DNA from: a virus
Direction: 5' to 3' (one strand)
IMG/VR virus record: IMGVR_UViG_3300035633_000361
Coordinates: 1-31,015 of that record
Length of the DNA stretch: 31,015 nucleotides
Positions 8,710 through 16,149 of this stretch are shown here, one piece after another. The translations under genes and the position numbers were made by a program. The notes below the pieces were generated by a model, which made no database searches, was not told the DNA's origin, and saw nothing but the letters and a program-made list of their open reading frames with translations. Numbering within the stretch: the stretch's first letter is position 1; each line of letters opens with the position of its first letter.

Positions 8710-9303
8710 TCATCCTCCACGATTCTTTTTTGATAACCTTGACAATATATCTGCCGATTCATCGGCGCTATCATCTCTTTCCTCACTTCGAATTGATGAG
8801 CGCCCCTTCATAGTGGCACCTTCAACATCAACTTGAGGAATAAAAGAATCAAGCTCTTCAATATCTGGTTCGGTATTCTTCTCTCTAATCTTATCAACTG
8901 TTTGTATGCGAACTTCTCTTTCTTTAATCAATTCTGCAAGTAAATCCAATTTTCTATTTATTTGTTCCTCATTCTTGGGACTTTTATCCGGCTCACGTAC
9001 AGCAAGCTTCTCAATCATTTTTTCAATTCTATCTAGTCGCTTGTTTGTTTCTTTACGATATGATTTCAATTGGTCGTTTGGTTTATCCGGTTTTGGGTAA
9101 AAATCCTCAGATTTATATATTTTTTGTTCTCCTGTGCGACTATCAGCGACAATTTCATAATTTTCAATGCCAGCCTTTTTCAAATAAGCCGCAACAAGAG
9201 GAATGCTCATTGAGGTTATATTGATATGAACTGGACTATTTACAGGGGGCATTCCAGGTATCTCTAGAAAATGCCCCTTCTCATGAACTTTTAGTATAAT
9301 CAT
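8710..9303 (-). CDS. Coiled-coil protein coupled to the actin-like gene, possible filament partner
   Basis: A 197-residue protein of unknown family. Residues 1-60 look like a small globular domain (strand-rich, EIPGMPPVNSPVHINIT, then a helix and EIVADSRTGEQKIY). Residues 75-145 are long charged helices with heptad Leu/Ile (KRLDRIEKMIEKL, NRKLDLLAELIKE), predicting a coiled coil. The C-terminus is acidic/Ser-rich and ends in a basic SRLSKKNRGG. The tail encodes the ribosome site of the actin-like gene 4 bases downstream. In ParM/Alp systems a small adaptor is encoded beside the actin, so a partner role is a fair hypothesis, but no ParR-like DNA-binding motif is visible. AAGGG precedes its ATG. 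Confidence 0.65.
   Translation of the reverse strand: MIILKVHEKGHFLEIPGMPPVNSPVHINITSMSIPLVAAYLKKAGIENYEIVADSRTGEQKIYKSEDFYPKPDKPNDQLKSYRKETNKRLDRIEKMIEKLAVREPDKSPKNEEQINRKLDLLAELIKEREVRIQTVDKIREKNTEPDIEELDSFIPQVDVEGATMKGRSSIRSEERDDSADESADILSRLSKKNRGG
8714..8718 (-). promoter_or_regulatory. SD that fixes a GTG start for the actin-like gene
   Basis: GGAGG on the minus strand is 8 bases before GTG 8705 and is built from the last two Gly codons of the upstream coiled-coil gene, whose TGA is at 8710-8712. The arrangement couples the two proteins' translation and decides the start. Confidence 0.7.
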
Positions 9304-9306
9304 GTT

Positions 9307-10194
9307 TTATCCCTTCAAATAATCACCCACACTCTTTTTCTTTTCCCACATCTTGCAACTCCAAAATCTAGCTTTCCATTTTGGGCCTGGATTATCACAA
9401 TTATGTCTAGCTCTAAAACTCTTCCTTCGCTCTGGGTCATCACGTTTGATCTCCATGTTTGGGTCTCCAAATTTTACAAGAACAACGTTTCCCTTATCAT
9501 TCTTCACATACACTCCAAACTTTTTATTACCTCCAGAAATTCGAAATGGTTTATTTAAAGGCTTATTCTCTTTCTCTTCTTTTATTGGAACACAATTGGG
9601 TACTAATTTTCCTTTTTCTCTCTTCATACCAACCATTTCGTATCCTTTCCAACATGGGTTTTCTTCTTGCAAAAGATTTAGATATTCTTCAAGTTGATTA
9701 TTTTTTGAAAATTTATTGTCTGGTATATTCATAATAGGTTTCTCCCGATTAAATGCTTTTGAAATTGTCTTCTTCTGATCTGGGTGAACAAGAAGCTCAG
9801 AAATACCAACCGCAGTTATCCATCGAAATGCTTGATGTTCATTTGAAAGTTTAACTTTCTGATTTGGATTCTTTAGAGTGCAGTAAAAATTATAACATAT
9901 TGTCTTTCTCGTTCCTTGGTCTGCGATATACTCATATTTATCAATTATATAAACAGGTTCTACATCAAGGCCCGTTTCTTCCTTAATCTCTCTCTTACAA
10001 CATTTAACCAAATCTTCTCCGATTGGTTTGTCGCATTTACCCCTCGGAAACTCCCAATGCCCGGGCCAATGGTCATTCTCATCTCTCTGTATTAACAACA
10101 ACATCTTCTCAAAGTTATCTCCTTCTTTAACAATAACGCCAGCCGCTGCACTCACAACTCTCTTAATTTTATCACGATCCGCAATTAGGCTCAT
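9307..10194 (-). CDS. Nudix hydrolase fused to two phage Cys/Trp modules
   Basis: A 295-residue protein. Residues 12-140 are a MutT-like Nudix domain with box G52...E60...REIKEETGL (68-76); the loop between the first Gly and Glu is two residues longer than the standard box. From about 166 there is a helix, then PCWKGYEMVGMK...VPNCVP (180-203), then KFGVYVKNDKG...FGDPNMEIKRDDPERRKSF and RARHNCDNPGPKWKARFWSC (225-280). I know both of these later modules from many large-phage proteins of unclear role, often virion-linked. The fusion suggests a Nudix enzyme packaged in or tethered to the particle, acting on a nucleoside diphosphate derivative. Its start overlaps the upstream stop by 4 bases and AGAGG lies 8 bases upstream. 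Confidence 0.85.
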   Translation of the reverse strand: MSLIADRDKIKRVVSAAAGVIVKEGDNFEKMLLLIQRDENDHWPGHWEFPRGKCDKPIGEDLVKCCKREIKEETGLDVEPVYIIDKYEYIADQGTRKTICYNFYCTLKNPNQKVKLSNEHQAFRWITAVGISELLVHPDQKKTISKAFNREKPIMNIPDNKFSKNNQLEEYLNLLQEENPCWKGYEMVGMKREKGKLVPNCVPIKEEKENKPLNKPFRISGGNKKFGVYVKNDKGNVVLVKFGDPNMEIKRDDPERRKSFRARHNCDNPGPKWKARFWSCKMWEKKKSVGDYLKG

Positions 10195-11426
10195 GGTCCC
10201 AACCTCTTATATACATATAATTCAAGAACCATTCTTGGTTGAAGATTTACAGTGTCCAACTTAATAGCTAGAATAGTCTTATTATTTTGTAAAATCCAGT
10301 GATCGCCATATTGTAATTCACCTGCGGGTCCGTTAACAATCAACGCAGATTTATCATCAATCGTTTCTGGAATGGTGATATTATAGGTGGCAGTAGAATC
10401 TTGAAGTTGAACAGAATCAACAATATGATAATATCTTGTATTGAAAATGTAATCATGCACAAGTTCTGTTTCACACGTTGAATCACCTGTAAAGGTTGAA
10501 CCGTCTTCTTCCTCAAGCCCCCAATCAATCGTTGTCTTATACTGTATACGATTAACAGGTGGTTCATGCATTGGGTAAATTGAGTATACAGAACCATATT
10601 TAATATTGATATCAATTTTTTCTGCTAGATAGTCAGATTCAAGAACAAGATAAGCTGGTATTTCAATCTCATATTCAATTGATGCTGTTGCTCTCCAATC
10701 AGCAATGCTATCCGTTCCACCATAGCGATCACTGTTATCTCCCAGCCCTGTCAGCTTGTAAATTGGTTTTATCTCTGCTGGAAAGACAAGTTCATTTCTA
10801 GCAGTTGATCTAACCAAGTATTCATAAGCTCCATTATTCTCCCAATCCAGAGTATATGTTTTTCCCGTATAAGGATTTGTGTATCTAAAATTGATTAGTT
10901 CTTCAGGAAGGATAATAAATGAACTGAAGAACTTAGGATAAATCCAGCGATCAAGCCCACCAAAAACTTGTATCCACAACAATCGAATGTCACAATACTC
11001 GTAAAAACTTTCACATAATGCTAGAAGCTCAATTGTGCCTTTCATTCGAAGAAAACCAACATTAATGAGTGTGTTTTCGTCTTGGTAGATTGGATCAAAT
11101 ATATATTTGATAAAACCTGGCATTAAATTTGGGTGTCTCCATAAAAATCTACCCGCTGCCAGTGCATCAGCAACGTCAAGCTCACCAGACGGGTTCATTA
11201 TCAGTGCAGGTCGATTTAATTTGTCAAGTTCCCTTCCTTCTAGTTCAGCTTGTTTTTGTAAGTATTCAACAGCTTTATCATAGGTAGCCACAACTTTCAT
11301 ATCAAATGGATATAAATAAGTACCAAAATAATCAAGTGTGGCTTTCAAGAAATCCGCATACACATTATTAATAAAACGGTACATGTAGCGATACGGATTT
11401 AGAGGTTCTGGATCACCCTGTGCCAT
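10191..11426 (-). CDS. Large hypothetical protein, probable virion (tail/baseplate) protein
   Basis: A 411-residue soluble protein, aromatic-rich and strand-rich. The N-terminal half is helical with Tyr/Phe clusters (PYRYMYRFINNVYADFLKATLDYFGTY begins it) and FLWRHPNLMPGFIKYIFDP. The C-terminal half is beta-rich with a Gly/Asn/Thr pattern (NPYTGKTYTLDW, INGP-like and YGDHWILQNNKTILAIKL), resembling domains of phage tail or baseplate proteins, but I recognise no named family. The final segment ends MVLELYVYKRLGP. GAGG precedes its ATG by 8 bases. It lies in a row of three large genes that could form one structural module. Confidence 0.6.
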   Translation of the reverse strand: MAQGDPEPLNPYRYMYRFINNVYADFLKATLDYFGTYLYPFDMKVVATYDKAVEYLQKQAELEGRELDKLNRPALIMNPSGELDVADALAAGRFLWRHPNLMPGFIKYIFDPIYQDENTLINVGFLRMKGTIELLALCESFYEYCDIRLLWIQVFGGLDRWIYPKFFSSFIILPEELINFRYTNPYTGKTYTLDWENNGAYEYLVRSTARNELVFPAEIKPIYKLTGLGDNSDRYGGTDSIADWRATASIEYEIEIPAYLVLESDYLAEKIDINIKYGSVYSIYPMHEPPVNRIQYKTTIDWGLEEEDGSTFTGDSTCETELVHDYIFNTRYYHIVDSVQLQDSTATYNITIPETIDDKSALIVNGPAGELQYGDHWILQNNKTILAIKLDTVNLQPRMVLELYVYKRLGP

Positions 11427-11438
11427 TTAGCTTTCCTC

Positions 11439-12035
11439 TCAATCTAGTTTAATGATTTGATCGCTTCGATCAACAATTTGATAATGTCTTCTTGCTTTTC
11501 TATATTCCTCGTTATATTCATCTAGCATTTTCAGCGCAGACGTTGTTGAGATTTGTAAACCGCTTGTTCTCACGACCTTTTTCCTAAGTCTTTTTACGAT
11601 ATTATGTCTCTCAGTTATAAGAAATATAAACTCGTTAATATATGCATTCATTGTAAATGCATATATATTTAACGTATCATATAAAATTCGATCATCAATT
11701 TCTATTTTAGCAAGTGTGATTGTTTCGTTTGTCAGAAAAGAAATATCCTGAAAGAATTCAGGTTTTATTTCTTTGAACTGATTCTGAATATCAAGGGTTT
11801 CTTTTCTGTAATTATGTAAATTTATAAACGTTTCGCAGAATTTTGATCCTTCAAGATTCTTAAACATGTTAATTTTAGTACCACCGATCTCGGTGGTACT
11901 AAAATCTTGATCAACGCTAAAAAGGAGAAATGTAGATTTCTTACTGAAGAACATTCCGATATTATAGAACCCGCTCAGAAACGGCATTCGAATGTTATAA
12001 TTTCTATCAAAAGACTTCCCAAGTTGTAATGGCAT
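11439..12035 (-). CDS. Hypothetical protein containing a 34-bp palindrome in its coding sequence
   Basis: A 198-residue protein of unknown family. It starts MPLQLGKSFDRNYNIRMPFL and has a strand-rich first half, then long helices with Ile/Leu (NAYINEFIFLITERHNIVKRLRKKV), ending in a basic/Tyr segment YRKARRHYQIVDRSD. There are no Cys clusters or clear membrane spans. GGAGA lies 8 bases before the ATG, within the end of the preceding gene. A perfect palindrome (11872-11905) encodes residues about 44-54, around TTEIGGTK. Possibly a structural or assembly protein, judged only from its position between two large genes of that kind. Confidence 0.65.
   Translation of the reverse strand: MPLQLGKSFDRNYNIRMPFLSGFYNIGMFFSKKSTFLLFSVDQDFSTTEIGGTKINMFKNLEGSKFCETFINLHNYRKETLDIQNQFKEIKPEFFQDISFLTNETITLAKIEIDDRILYDTLNIYAFTMNAYINEFIFLITERHNIVKRLRKKVVRTSGLQISTTSALKMLDEYNEEYRKARRHYQIVDRSDQIIKLD
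11872..11905. repeat. Perfect 34-bp inverted repeat within a coding sequence
   Basis: Left arm ATTTTAGTACCACCGA (11872-11887), two central bases TC, right arm TCGGTGGTACTAAAAT (11890-11905): 16 of 16 pairs match. It can fold as a long hairpin in mRNA from either strand or act as a two-fold protein site. It lacks a downstream U-run on either strand, so it is not a standard terminator, and it sits deep inside the 198-residue protein gene. Confidence 0.9.
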
Positions 12036-12038
12036 TCT

Positions 12039-13985
12039 TCATTCTCCAATCATGTCAAGAAGTGTTCCAACATTCTCTGTTTTTTCATTTTTTTCTTCAA
12101 GAAATTGTTGAATCGCATTCATGACTGAATTTCTATCATGTGATGTATTTTCAATTTGAAATTTCAAATCGCGATATTTTGGTTTGCCTTCAAACTCCCA
12201 ATAGTATAATGCAAGCAGCGTTTTAATTCCAAGTTGCGTTAGCGGAAAACGTTCTTCTTTAAAATCATAACCTTGGTGTTCTTCAATGTATGCAATAAAA
12301 TCTTCTTTAAAATCTTTAGGTATCTCTCCTTCAACTTCGTCAGCAAGCCATTTTACAACACGGACAATAGCAGGGGTCTTTTTAATTTTTGTTTCGGATT
12401 TTGGTAACTCTTCCGCTTTTGAACCTTCATACATCATCTTTACATCAGTTGAGGCTTTAGCCTTAGAGACTTCATTTCCGAGTCTGAAAGCGATTTCCAT
12501 CGGAATTACCTCATTTACAATTTGTTCTCGGCTGAAGTTGTTCTCAACGGGAAGTTTTAGACCAAGTTCAGATACATAGTGCTTGTGAAGCTCAGAGATC
12601 GATACAACGCTCGGTGCAATTCTAAGGTATGCAGTTACATGTGATCGAATATCTCCCTCAGAAACGTCACTCAAGCCGTATGTCGAAAGCAATTTTTGAT
12701 ACTCTGCAAATACACCCATCTCTTGATAAGCTCGAAAACGTTTTATACATATTGACTCGATCTGTTCGTGCTTTCCGTCAAGAAATGAATACACAAACGG
12801 ATCCGTGAAACATCTCAAGCGAAGATACTGAACATCTCTACGGTCAGCATCATTTGCTCCGGATTTTTCTAGCTTCTTAGTTACGAATTTCATATATGCA
12901 TGAAATAAAAATAGATCAAAAGCAACCACCAAATTATGCTCCGCCAATTCTGATGGTGTGTATCTAAAAATCGGTATTGATGGAATAGCAATACCCTTAT
13001 CATAATATTCCTTCTCGGTAACTCTTTCAAACACTTTTGTTAAATATTCAAGAGATTTATCATCTCTTTCACTGATGGTGGGGAGAAATTCAACGGCAGA
13101 ATCTTTTCCGAACATACTCTTTCGCATCTCATTTGCGAAATCATGAATCGGTTGATTCGACATTGCGATGACGCCCATCTTCGTCTCAAGATTCATCAGA
13201 TTGCCTTTTAGAAACTTATCAACAAAATCCGACTTTACCTGCTCAACAACTTTCTCGCGCTTCTCCATCTCACTCTTGTCATCAATTTCTGGTATATTAA
13301 TATCTGCGGACTCAAGAAAAGAATTCAAATCTTCAATCGCCTGACTCGTTTTCCATGCTTCTTCTTCGACTTCTTTAGAGACAGGTTCGGGACTTGCGCC
13401 GGGGCCGGGCGCTGTTATCCCGGACTGTATACTGTTAAGAATCCCTCTCTGTAGATTTCGAATTTCATCAAGTGCAGACAACTTTAGAATAATTGATTGA
13501 AGTGTCATTTGATTTAGAACGGAAAAATATTCATCTTTGAATTTACTCATCAAAGCTAAAATTGCAGAAAAAACTCCAAGATTTATGATAATTTTGGTAA
13601 AATCTGTTGAATTATGAATAAGTTCAATTTTTACAACATTCTCATTTGAATCTGCAACTTTTGTAAAGGTCAATTTGAGATTGTGTTTCTGTGAGAAACT
13701 TCGAACAATCTCTACCTTTTCTGAATAGGGGTCGTAGTCACCACCTTGATTTGAGATGACCATTTGAATTGCTTTAAGAAGATCTCGAATGTTAATATAA
13801 TCCAATCGGCTAACTTTTGAAATCGGCCCATTGCTAATTTGAATTACAAACTTAGGTGCAATAAAATCCTTTGAATGTGATAGCCCACTTGAGATAGAAA
13901 CTCTCAGATATCCGTCACTTTGAAAGTTATCATCTTGGTGTGTTAATAGTGCTTGATTTACCCATTCAATGTCCGAATTGTTCAT
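12039..13985 (-). CDS. Large hypothetical protein (648 residues)
   Basis: No family recognised. Residues 1-160 are strand-rich: GYLRVSISSGLSHSKDFIAP leads into KFVIQIS and LDYINIRDLLKAI, which vaguely recalls the sheet-plus-helix layout of PC4-like nucleic-acid-binding domains; treat this as weak. A linker rich in Pro/Gly (ITAPGPGASPEPVSKE, about 189-204) separates a mostly helical remainder with long charged helices, a GYDFKEERFPLTQLGIKTLLALYYWEFEGK region near residue 580 and a C-terminal amphipathic helix. No membrane span or Cys motif. It is the first gene after the 411-bp non-coding region and has AAAGGAG 7 bases upstream. It could be a structural, scaffold or DNA-associated protein. Confidence 0.6.
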   Translation of the reverse strand: MNNSDIEWVNQALLTHQDDNFQSDGYLRVSISSGLSHSKDFIAPKFVIQISNGPISKVSRLDYINIRDLLKAIQMVISNQGGDYDPYSEKVEIVRSFSQKHNLKLTFTKVADSNENVVKIELIHNSTDFTKIIINLGVFSAILALMSKFKDEYFSVLNQMTLQSIILKLSALDEIRNLQRGILNSIQSGITAPGPGASPEPVSKEVEEEAWKTSQAIEDLNSFLESADINIPEIDDKSEMEKREKVVEQVKSDFVDKFLKGNLMNLETKMGVIAMSNQPIHDFANEMRKSMFGKDSAVEFLPTISERDDKSLEYLTKVFERVTEKEYYDKGIAIPSIPIFRYTPSELAEHNLVVAFDLFLFHAYMKFVTKKLEKSGANDADRRDVQYLRLRCFTDPFVYSFLDGKHEQIESICIKRFRAYQEMGVFAEYQKLLSTYGLSDVSEGDIRSHVTAYLRIAPSVVSISELHKHYVSELGLKLPVENNFSREQIVNEVIPMEIAFRLGNEVSKAKASTDVKMMYEGSKAEELPKSETKIKKTPAIVRVVKWLADEVEGEIPKDFKEDFIAYIEEHQGYDFKEERFPLTQLGIKTLLALYYWEFEGKPKYRDLKFQIENTSHDRNSVMNAIQQFLEEKNEKTENVGTLLDMIGE

Positions 13986-14052
13986 AAACGTCTCCTTTTG
14001 ATTTGTCCTTCTACTTGGACTTTGAAATTTACAACCGCCTCAGCGCTGATGA

Positions 14053-14096
14053 CGTTCCTCCACTGGTACGAGCGAAGCGAGTACCAGGAAGGAACG
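14053..14096. repeat. Extended hairpin with GCGAAGC mini-hairpin tip
   Basis: CGTTCCT (14053-14059) pairs with AGGAACG (14090-14096); after a CCA/GA internal loop, CTGGTAC (14063-14069) pairs with GTACCAG (14081-14087). The tip is GA-GCGAAGC-GA: GCGAAGC is a known unusually stable DNA mini-hairpin, and the flanking GA/GA can form tandem sheared G-A pairs. The whole 44 bases can therefore fold almost continuously, in DNA or RNA. Confidence 0.75.
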
Positions 14097-14300
14097 GCAC
14101 TTAAAATTAATCTCCCCCAAGGGTTGAGGTTTACCAGTGAAAGAGATAAGTTTGAAAAAAAGAAAAGACTAGTATAGGAATTGTTCTCAATATAACAAAT
14201 AGGTCTTTTCGGGGACCACATAACCGCATAGCTATTACGCAGTAATTAGTTCGAGCTGACCTTATATCTGCCTTTTTAAAAAGCTAGGGATCAACCCCTT

Positions 14301-14327
14301 TTGACAAACCTTGTTTACACGTATAAT
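14301..14327 (+). promoter_or_regulatory. Promoter-like TTGACA/TATAAT pair with short spacer
   Basis: Both hexamers are perfect sigma-70 consensus matches (14301-14306 and 14322-14327) but the spacer is 15 bases rather than 17. It would drive a transcript antisense to the next minus-strand gene, and its -10 box abuts a repeat that could act as operator. Weak call because of the spacing and the lack of a downstream plus-strand gene for 1.1 kb. Confidence 0.35.
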
Positions 14328-14361
14328 AGCTTTAGCCAAAGCTAGAAAATTGAAAATGAGC

Positions 14362-14381
14362 AAGCTTATATATATAAGCTT
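14362..14381. repeat. Perfect 20-bp palindrome
   Basis: AAGCTTATATATATAAGCTT is a perfect palindrome with an alternating AT centre. Its right end is shared with the third AAAGCTAG-type repeat. Such sites suit a dimeric DNA-binding protein or easy DNA melting. Confidence 0.85.
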
Positions 14382-14396
14382 TACACAAAGCTAGAA

Positions 14397-14774
14397 TCAT
14401 CGAATTGACAGACTTCGAAAACCGTTTCGACTTCCAATTACACTCTTCATAACCTTCTCATTAATTCCATAAGTTTTACATACAATCTCACATGCCTTCA
14501 CATGACCCTTTCCCTGCTTTCTCAAAACATCATAAAATTCAATTCCTTTATACAAGAGTTTTCGGGATTCTGGGTTTTTCAGTCGATCTTTTATTTTTCG
14601 GTTTAATTTAATTTCTGCTCTTAAATTTATGACCCCACGCTTAACCCACTCCGGATCTAGCTCGTAAAGCTTTATAACCTCAGCGATGATTCGAGAGAGA
14701 GTTTGGAGTGTATTTGGTTCTTCTTCCTCAACTGACGTTATCTCTAATGTCGAGGTGTCGTCACTTATGTGCAT
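14397..14774 (-). CDS. Small helical hypothetical protein, possible DNA-binding
   Basis: A 125-residue protein if read from ATG 14774, which overlaps the upstream stop by 14 bases and has GGAG 12 bases upstream; earlier in-frame ATGs (to 14834) lack an SD. An acidic N-terminus (SVEEEEPNTLQTLSR) precedes a helix-rich, basic body (LRAEIKLNRKIKDRLKNP) and a C-terminal segment GHVKACEIVCKTYGINEKVMKSVIGSRNGF that has the rhythm of a helix-turn-helix, ending in Arg/Ser. No family recognised. Its stop codon touches the repeat cluster, so a role in regulating that region can be imagined but not shown. Confidence 0.6.
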   Translation of the reverse strand: MHISDDTSTLEITSVEEEEPNTLQTLSRIIAEVIKLYELDPEWVKRGVINLRAEIKLNRKIKDRLKNPESRKLLYKGIEFYDVLRKQGKGHVKACEIVCKTYGINEKVMKSVIGSRNGFRSLSIR

Positions 14775-15318
14775 CTTTGTTTTGATCTCCTTTCTTTTCT
14801 TCTTGAGGTTTTGGTTCATCTTTTGGGTCCTCATAGCTCTCTAAGAATTTTGTCAATTCAACTGTTAGCTGTTTGAACATATAATCCACATTCTTGATGC
14901 CTCTTGCCTCTACTTGGCTGATTATGATGTTTCTCATATCAACTAGAAATTTGTTAGGATCAAAAACTTTTTCATCCTGATCTTTGCTCTTTATGACGAT
15001 CTTTTTGTTTGGACATTGTTCGCCTTCTCTCAACGGAGGATGAATCGTTCCACATTGAGGACAAACATCTCCACGAGTTTTTGCAGGACTGAACCCACCA
15101 CCAGAGGGAGCACTACCTGTCGTTGCTGGTTGCGTATTGACTCCAGTTTGAAGTTCTGATATGATCTGCTGACCTCGTTGCTCATCGGCGGGATTCAAAT
15201 CATTGTTTGTGTAAACCTGATTTGATCTGGGAAGATTTGGTGGCATCATCGCTCCTTGCGATTGACGTTTTAATGCCTCTATCAATTCTCTTGCTCTTTT
15301 TTCATCTTCAGGGTTCAT
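14761..15318 (-). CDS. Zinc-ribbon protein with repeated N-terminal helix motif
   Basis: A 185-residue protein. Two related helices at the N-terminus, MNPEDEKRARELIEALKRQ and LNPADEQRGQQIISELQTG, look like an internal duplication separated by a Pro/Asn linker. A Gly/Ser/Thr-rich linker (ATTGSAPSGGGFSPAKTRGD) leads to CPQCGTIHPPLREGEQCP, a compact zinc-binding knuckle, then a helical domain (LVDMRNIIISQVEARGIKNV) and an acidic/Lys-rich disordered tail. GGAGG lies just upstream of its ATG. It is the first minus-strand gene at the divergent junction. Possibly a late-gene regulator or a packaging helper; family unknown. Confidence 0.65.
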   Translation of the reverse strand: MNPEDEKRARELIEALKRQSQGAMMPPNLPRSNQVYTNNDLNPADEQRGQQIISELQTGVNTQPATTGSAPSGGGFSPAKTRGDVCPQCGTIHPPLREGEQCPNKKIVIKSKDQDEKVFDPNKFLVDMRNIIISQVEARGIKNVDYMFKQLTVELTKFLESYEDPKDEPKPQEEKKGDQNKDAHK

Positions 15319-15356
15319 AATACCTCCAGCGTTTTACGATTTGTCTTTTGTTCCTT

Positions 15357-15385
15357 TTGATTCAAAAAATGTCCTGATCTATATA
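15357..15385 (+). promoter_or_regulatory. Candidate promoter for the right-hand gene block
   Basis: TTGATT (15357-15362), a 17-base spacer and TATATA (15380-15385) give a plausible sigma-70-type promoter about 65 bases before the transglycosylase start. It lies in the 132-base divergent gap where the two blocks meet; the same AT-rich core could also serve the opposite strand. Confidence 0.45.
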
Positions 15386-15450
15386 TATTAATACTTGAAG
15401 CGGGAGTAATGTTTCTTGTTATGGAACAAAAAATAACTGAGGGAGGTATA

Positions 15451-16149
15451 ATGAAAAAAATCACAACATTTATATTGTCGCTTCTTCTAATTTTTGCTAC
15501 AATCGGTTCAACAAGCGTTCCAACAGAATTTGAAGTTTACATGAAAGCTTCAAGCATGGATATGATGATTGATCGAGAACTAAATGATTATAATGCGATA
15601 CACGAAGTCTATAAACTTGATGCAATCATCGAAGCTGAAAGACCAATTACAGATGACGAAATAAATGAAATACAGTTGGTTGATTTGTACCACATTGATA
15701 AAAATCTTGTCAAGAAAAAATTACATAGCATGACAACAAGAGAACGTCGAGATGCAATCAAAGATGCAATTGATTGTTATTCTGACGAATATGGTGTAGA
15801 TGCAAATTTGATTAAAGCGATTGCAAAAGCCGAAAGTTATTATAATCCCTACGCAAAGTCTAATAAGGGTGCTGTGGGGATTATGCAGCTCATGCCGAAA
15901 ACGGCCAGATATTATGGCGTTGAGGACCGCCATAATGCATTTGACAGCGTTCGCGGTGGTATTAAATTCATTTTGTACTTGAAGTCAAAGTACAAAAATG
16001 TTAAATACGTAATTGCAGCATATAATGCTGGACCGGGTGCTGTTGATAAGTATAATGACATACCACCATATGCCGAAACGCAAGAGTATGTGAAAAGGGT
16101 GATGAAATTTTATAAGGAATACAAGAATGCTGACCAAAGAACAGCTTGA
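15451..16149 (+). CDS. Secreted lytic transglycosylase (SLT domain)
   Basis: A 232-residue protein from ATG 15451, which has GGGAGG 4-5 bases upstream; an in-frame ATG at 15409 would bury the signal peptide. Residues 1-22 (MKKITTFILSLLLIFATIGS) form a signal peptide. The SLT domain spans about 100-225: catalytic Glu128 in IAKAESYYNP, GAVGIMQLMP (141-149), AAYNAGPGAV (189-198) and PPYAETQEYV. It cleaves the glycan strands of peptidoglycan in the periplasm, leaving 1,6-anhydro ends. The middle (25-95) is helical and unassigned. First gene of the plus block; its 3' end overlaps the helicase gene by 23 bases. It could serve in lysis or host-wall remodelling. Confidence 0.9.
   Translation: MKKITTFILSLLLIFATIGSTSVPTEFEVYMKASSMDMMIDRELNDYNAIHEVYKLDAIIEAERPITDDEINEIQLVDLYHIDKNLVKKKLHSMTTRERRDAIKDAIDCYSDEYGVDANLIKAIAKAESYYNPYAKSNKGAVGIMQLMPKTARYYGVEDRHNAFDSVRGGIKFILYLKSKYKNVKYVIAAYNAGPGAVDKYNDIPPYAETQEYVKRVMKFYKEYKNADQRTA

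Larger units (their letters stand above)
13986..14396. other. Non-coding region with repeats, hairpins and promoter-like sites
   Basis: This 411-base stretch has no convincing gene: short frames on both strands lack SD sites and protein-like composition. From left to right it holds the leader and SD of the 648-residue protein gene, a TCAGCGCTGA palindrome (14040-14049), a strong hairpin (14053-14096), a short CCC/GGG hairpin (about 14112-14128), a purine run (14154-14168, a pyrimidine run on the minus strand), and a cluster of three related repeats with a 20-bp palindrome (14271-14396). It could hold the promoters for the left block, a small RNA or an origin. No tRNA fold was found. Confidence 0.7.
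14271..14396. repeat. Three related AAAGCTAG-type repeats (iteron or operator cluster)
   Basis: The core AAAGCTAG occurs at 14280-14287, 14338-14345 and 14387-14394. The two right-hand copies share 18 of 21 positions (14327-14347 and 14376-14396; consensus AGCTTTANNCAAAGCTAGAA) and are themselves partial palindromes (AGCTTT...AAAGCT). Read on the minus strand each copy is followed by a TATA-like stretch (TTATATAT, ATTATAC, GATATAAG), so they may be tandem promoters or operators for the left block. The last copy ends exactly at the stop codon of the next gene. Confidence 0.65.

Noticed and set aside
11872-11905. Palindrome as a rho-independent terminator
   Set aside because: No T-run follows on either strand and the gene continues through it.
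14202-14217. GGTC...GACC hairpin with nearby T-rich sequence on the minus strand
   Set aside because: Four-pair stem only; not a credible terminator.
13953-14221. Open frames of about 75-80 codons on both strands across the non-coding region
   Set aside because: No SD, odd composition, and they overlap repeats and hairpins; treated as chance frames.
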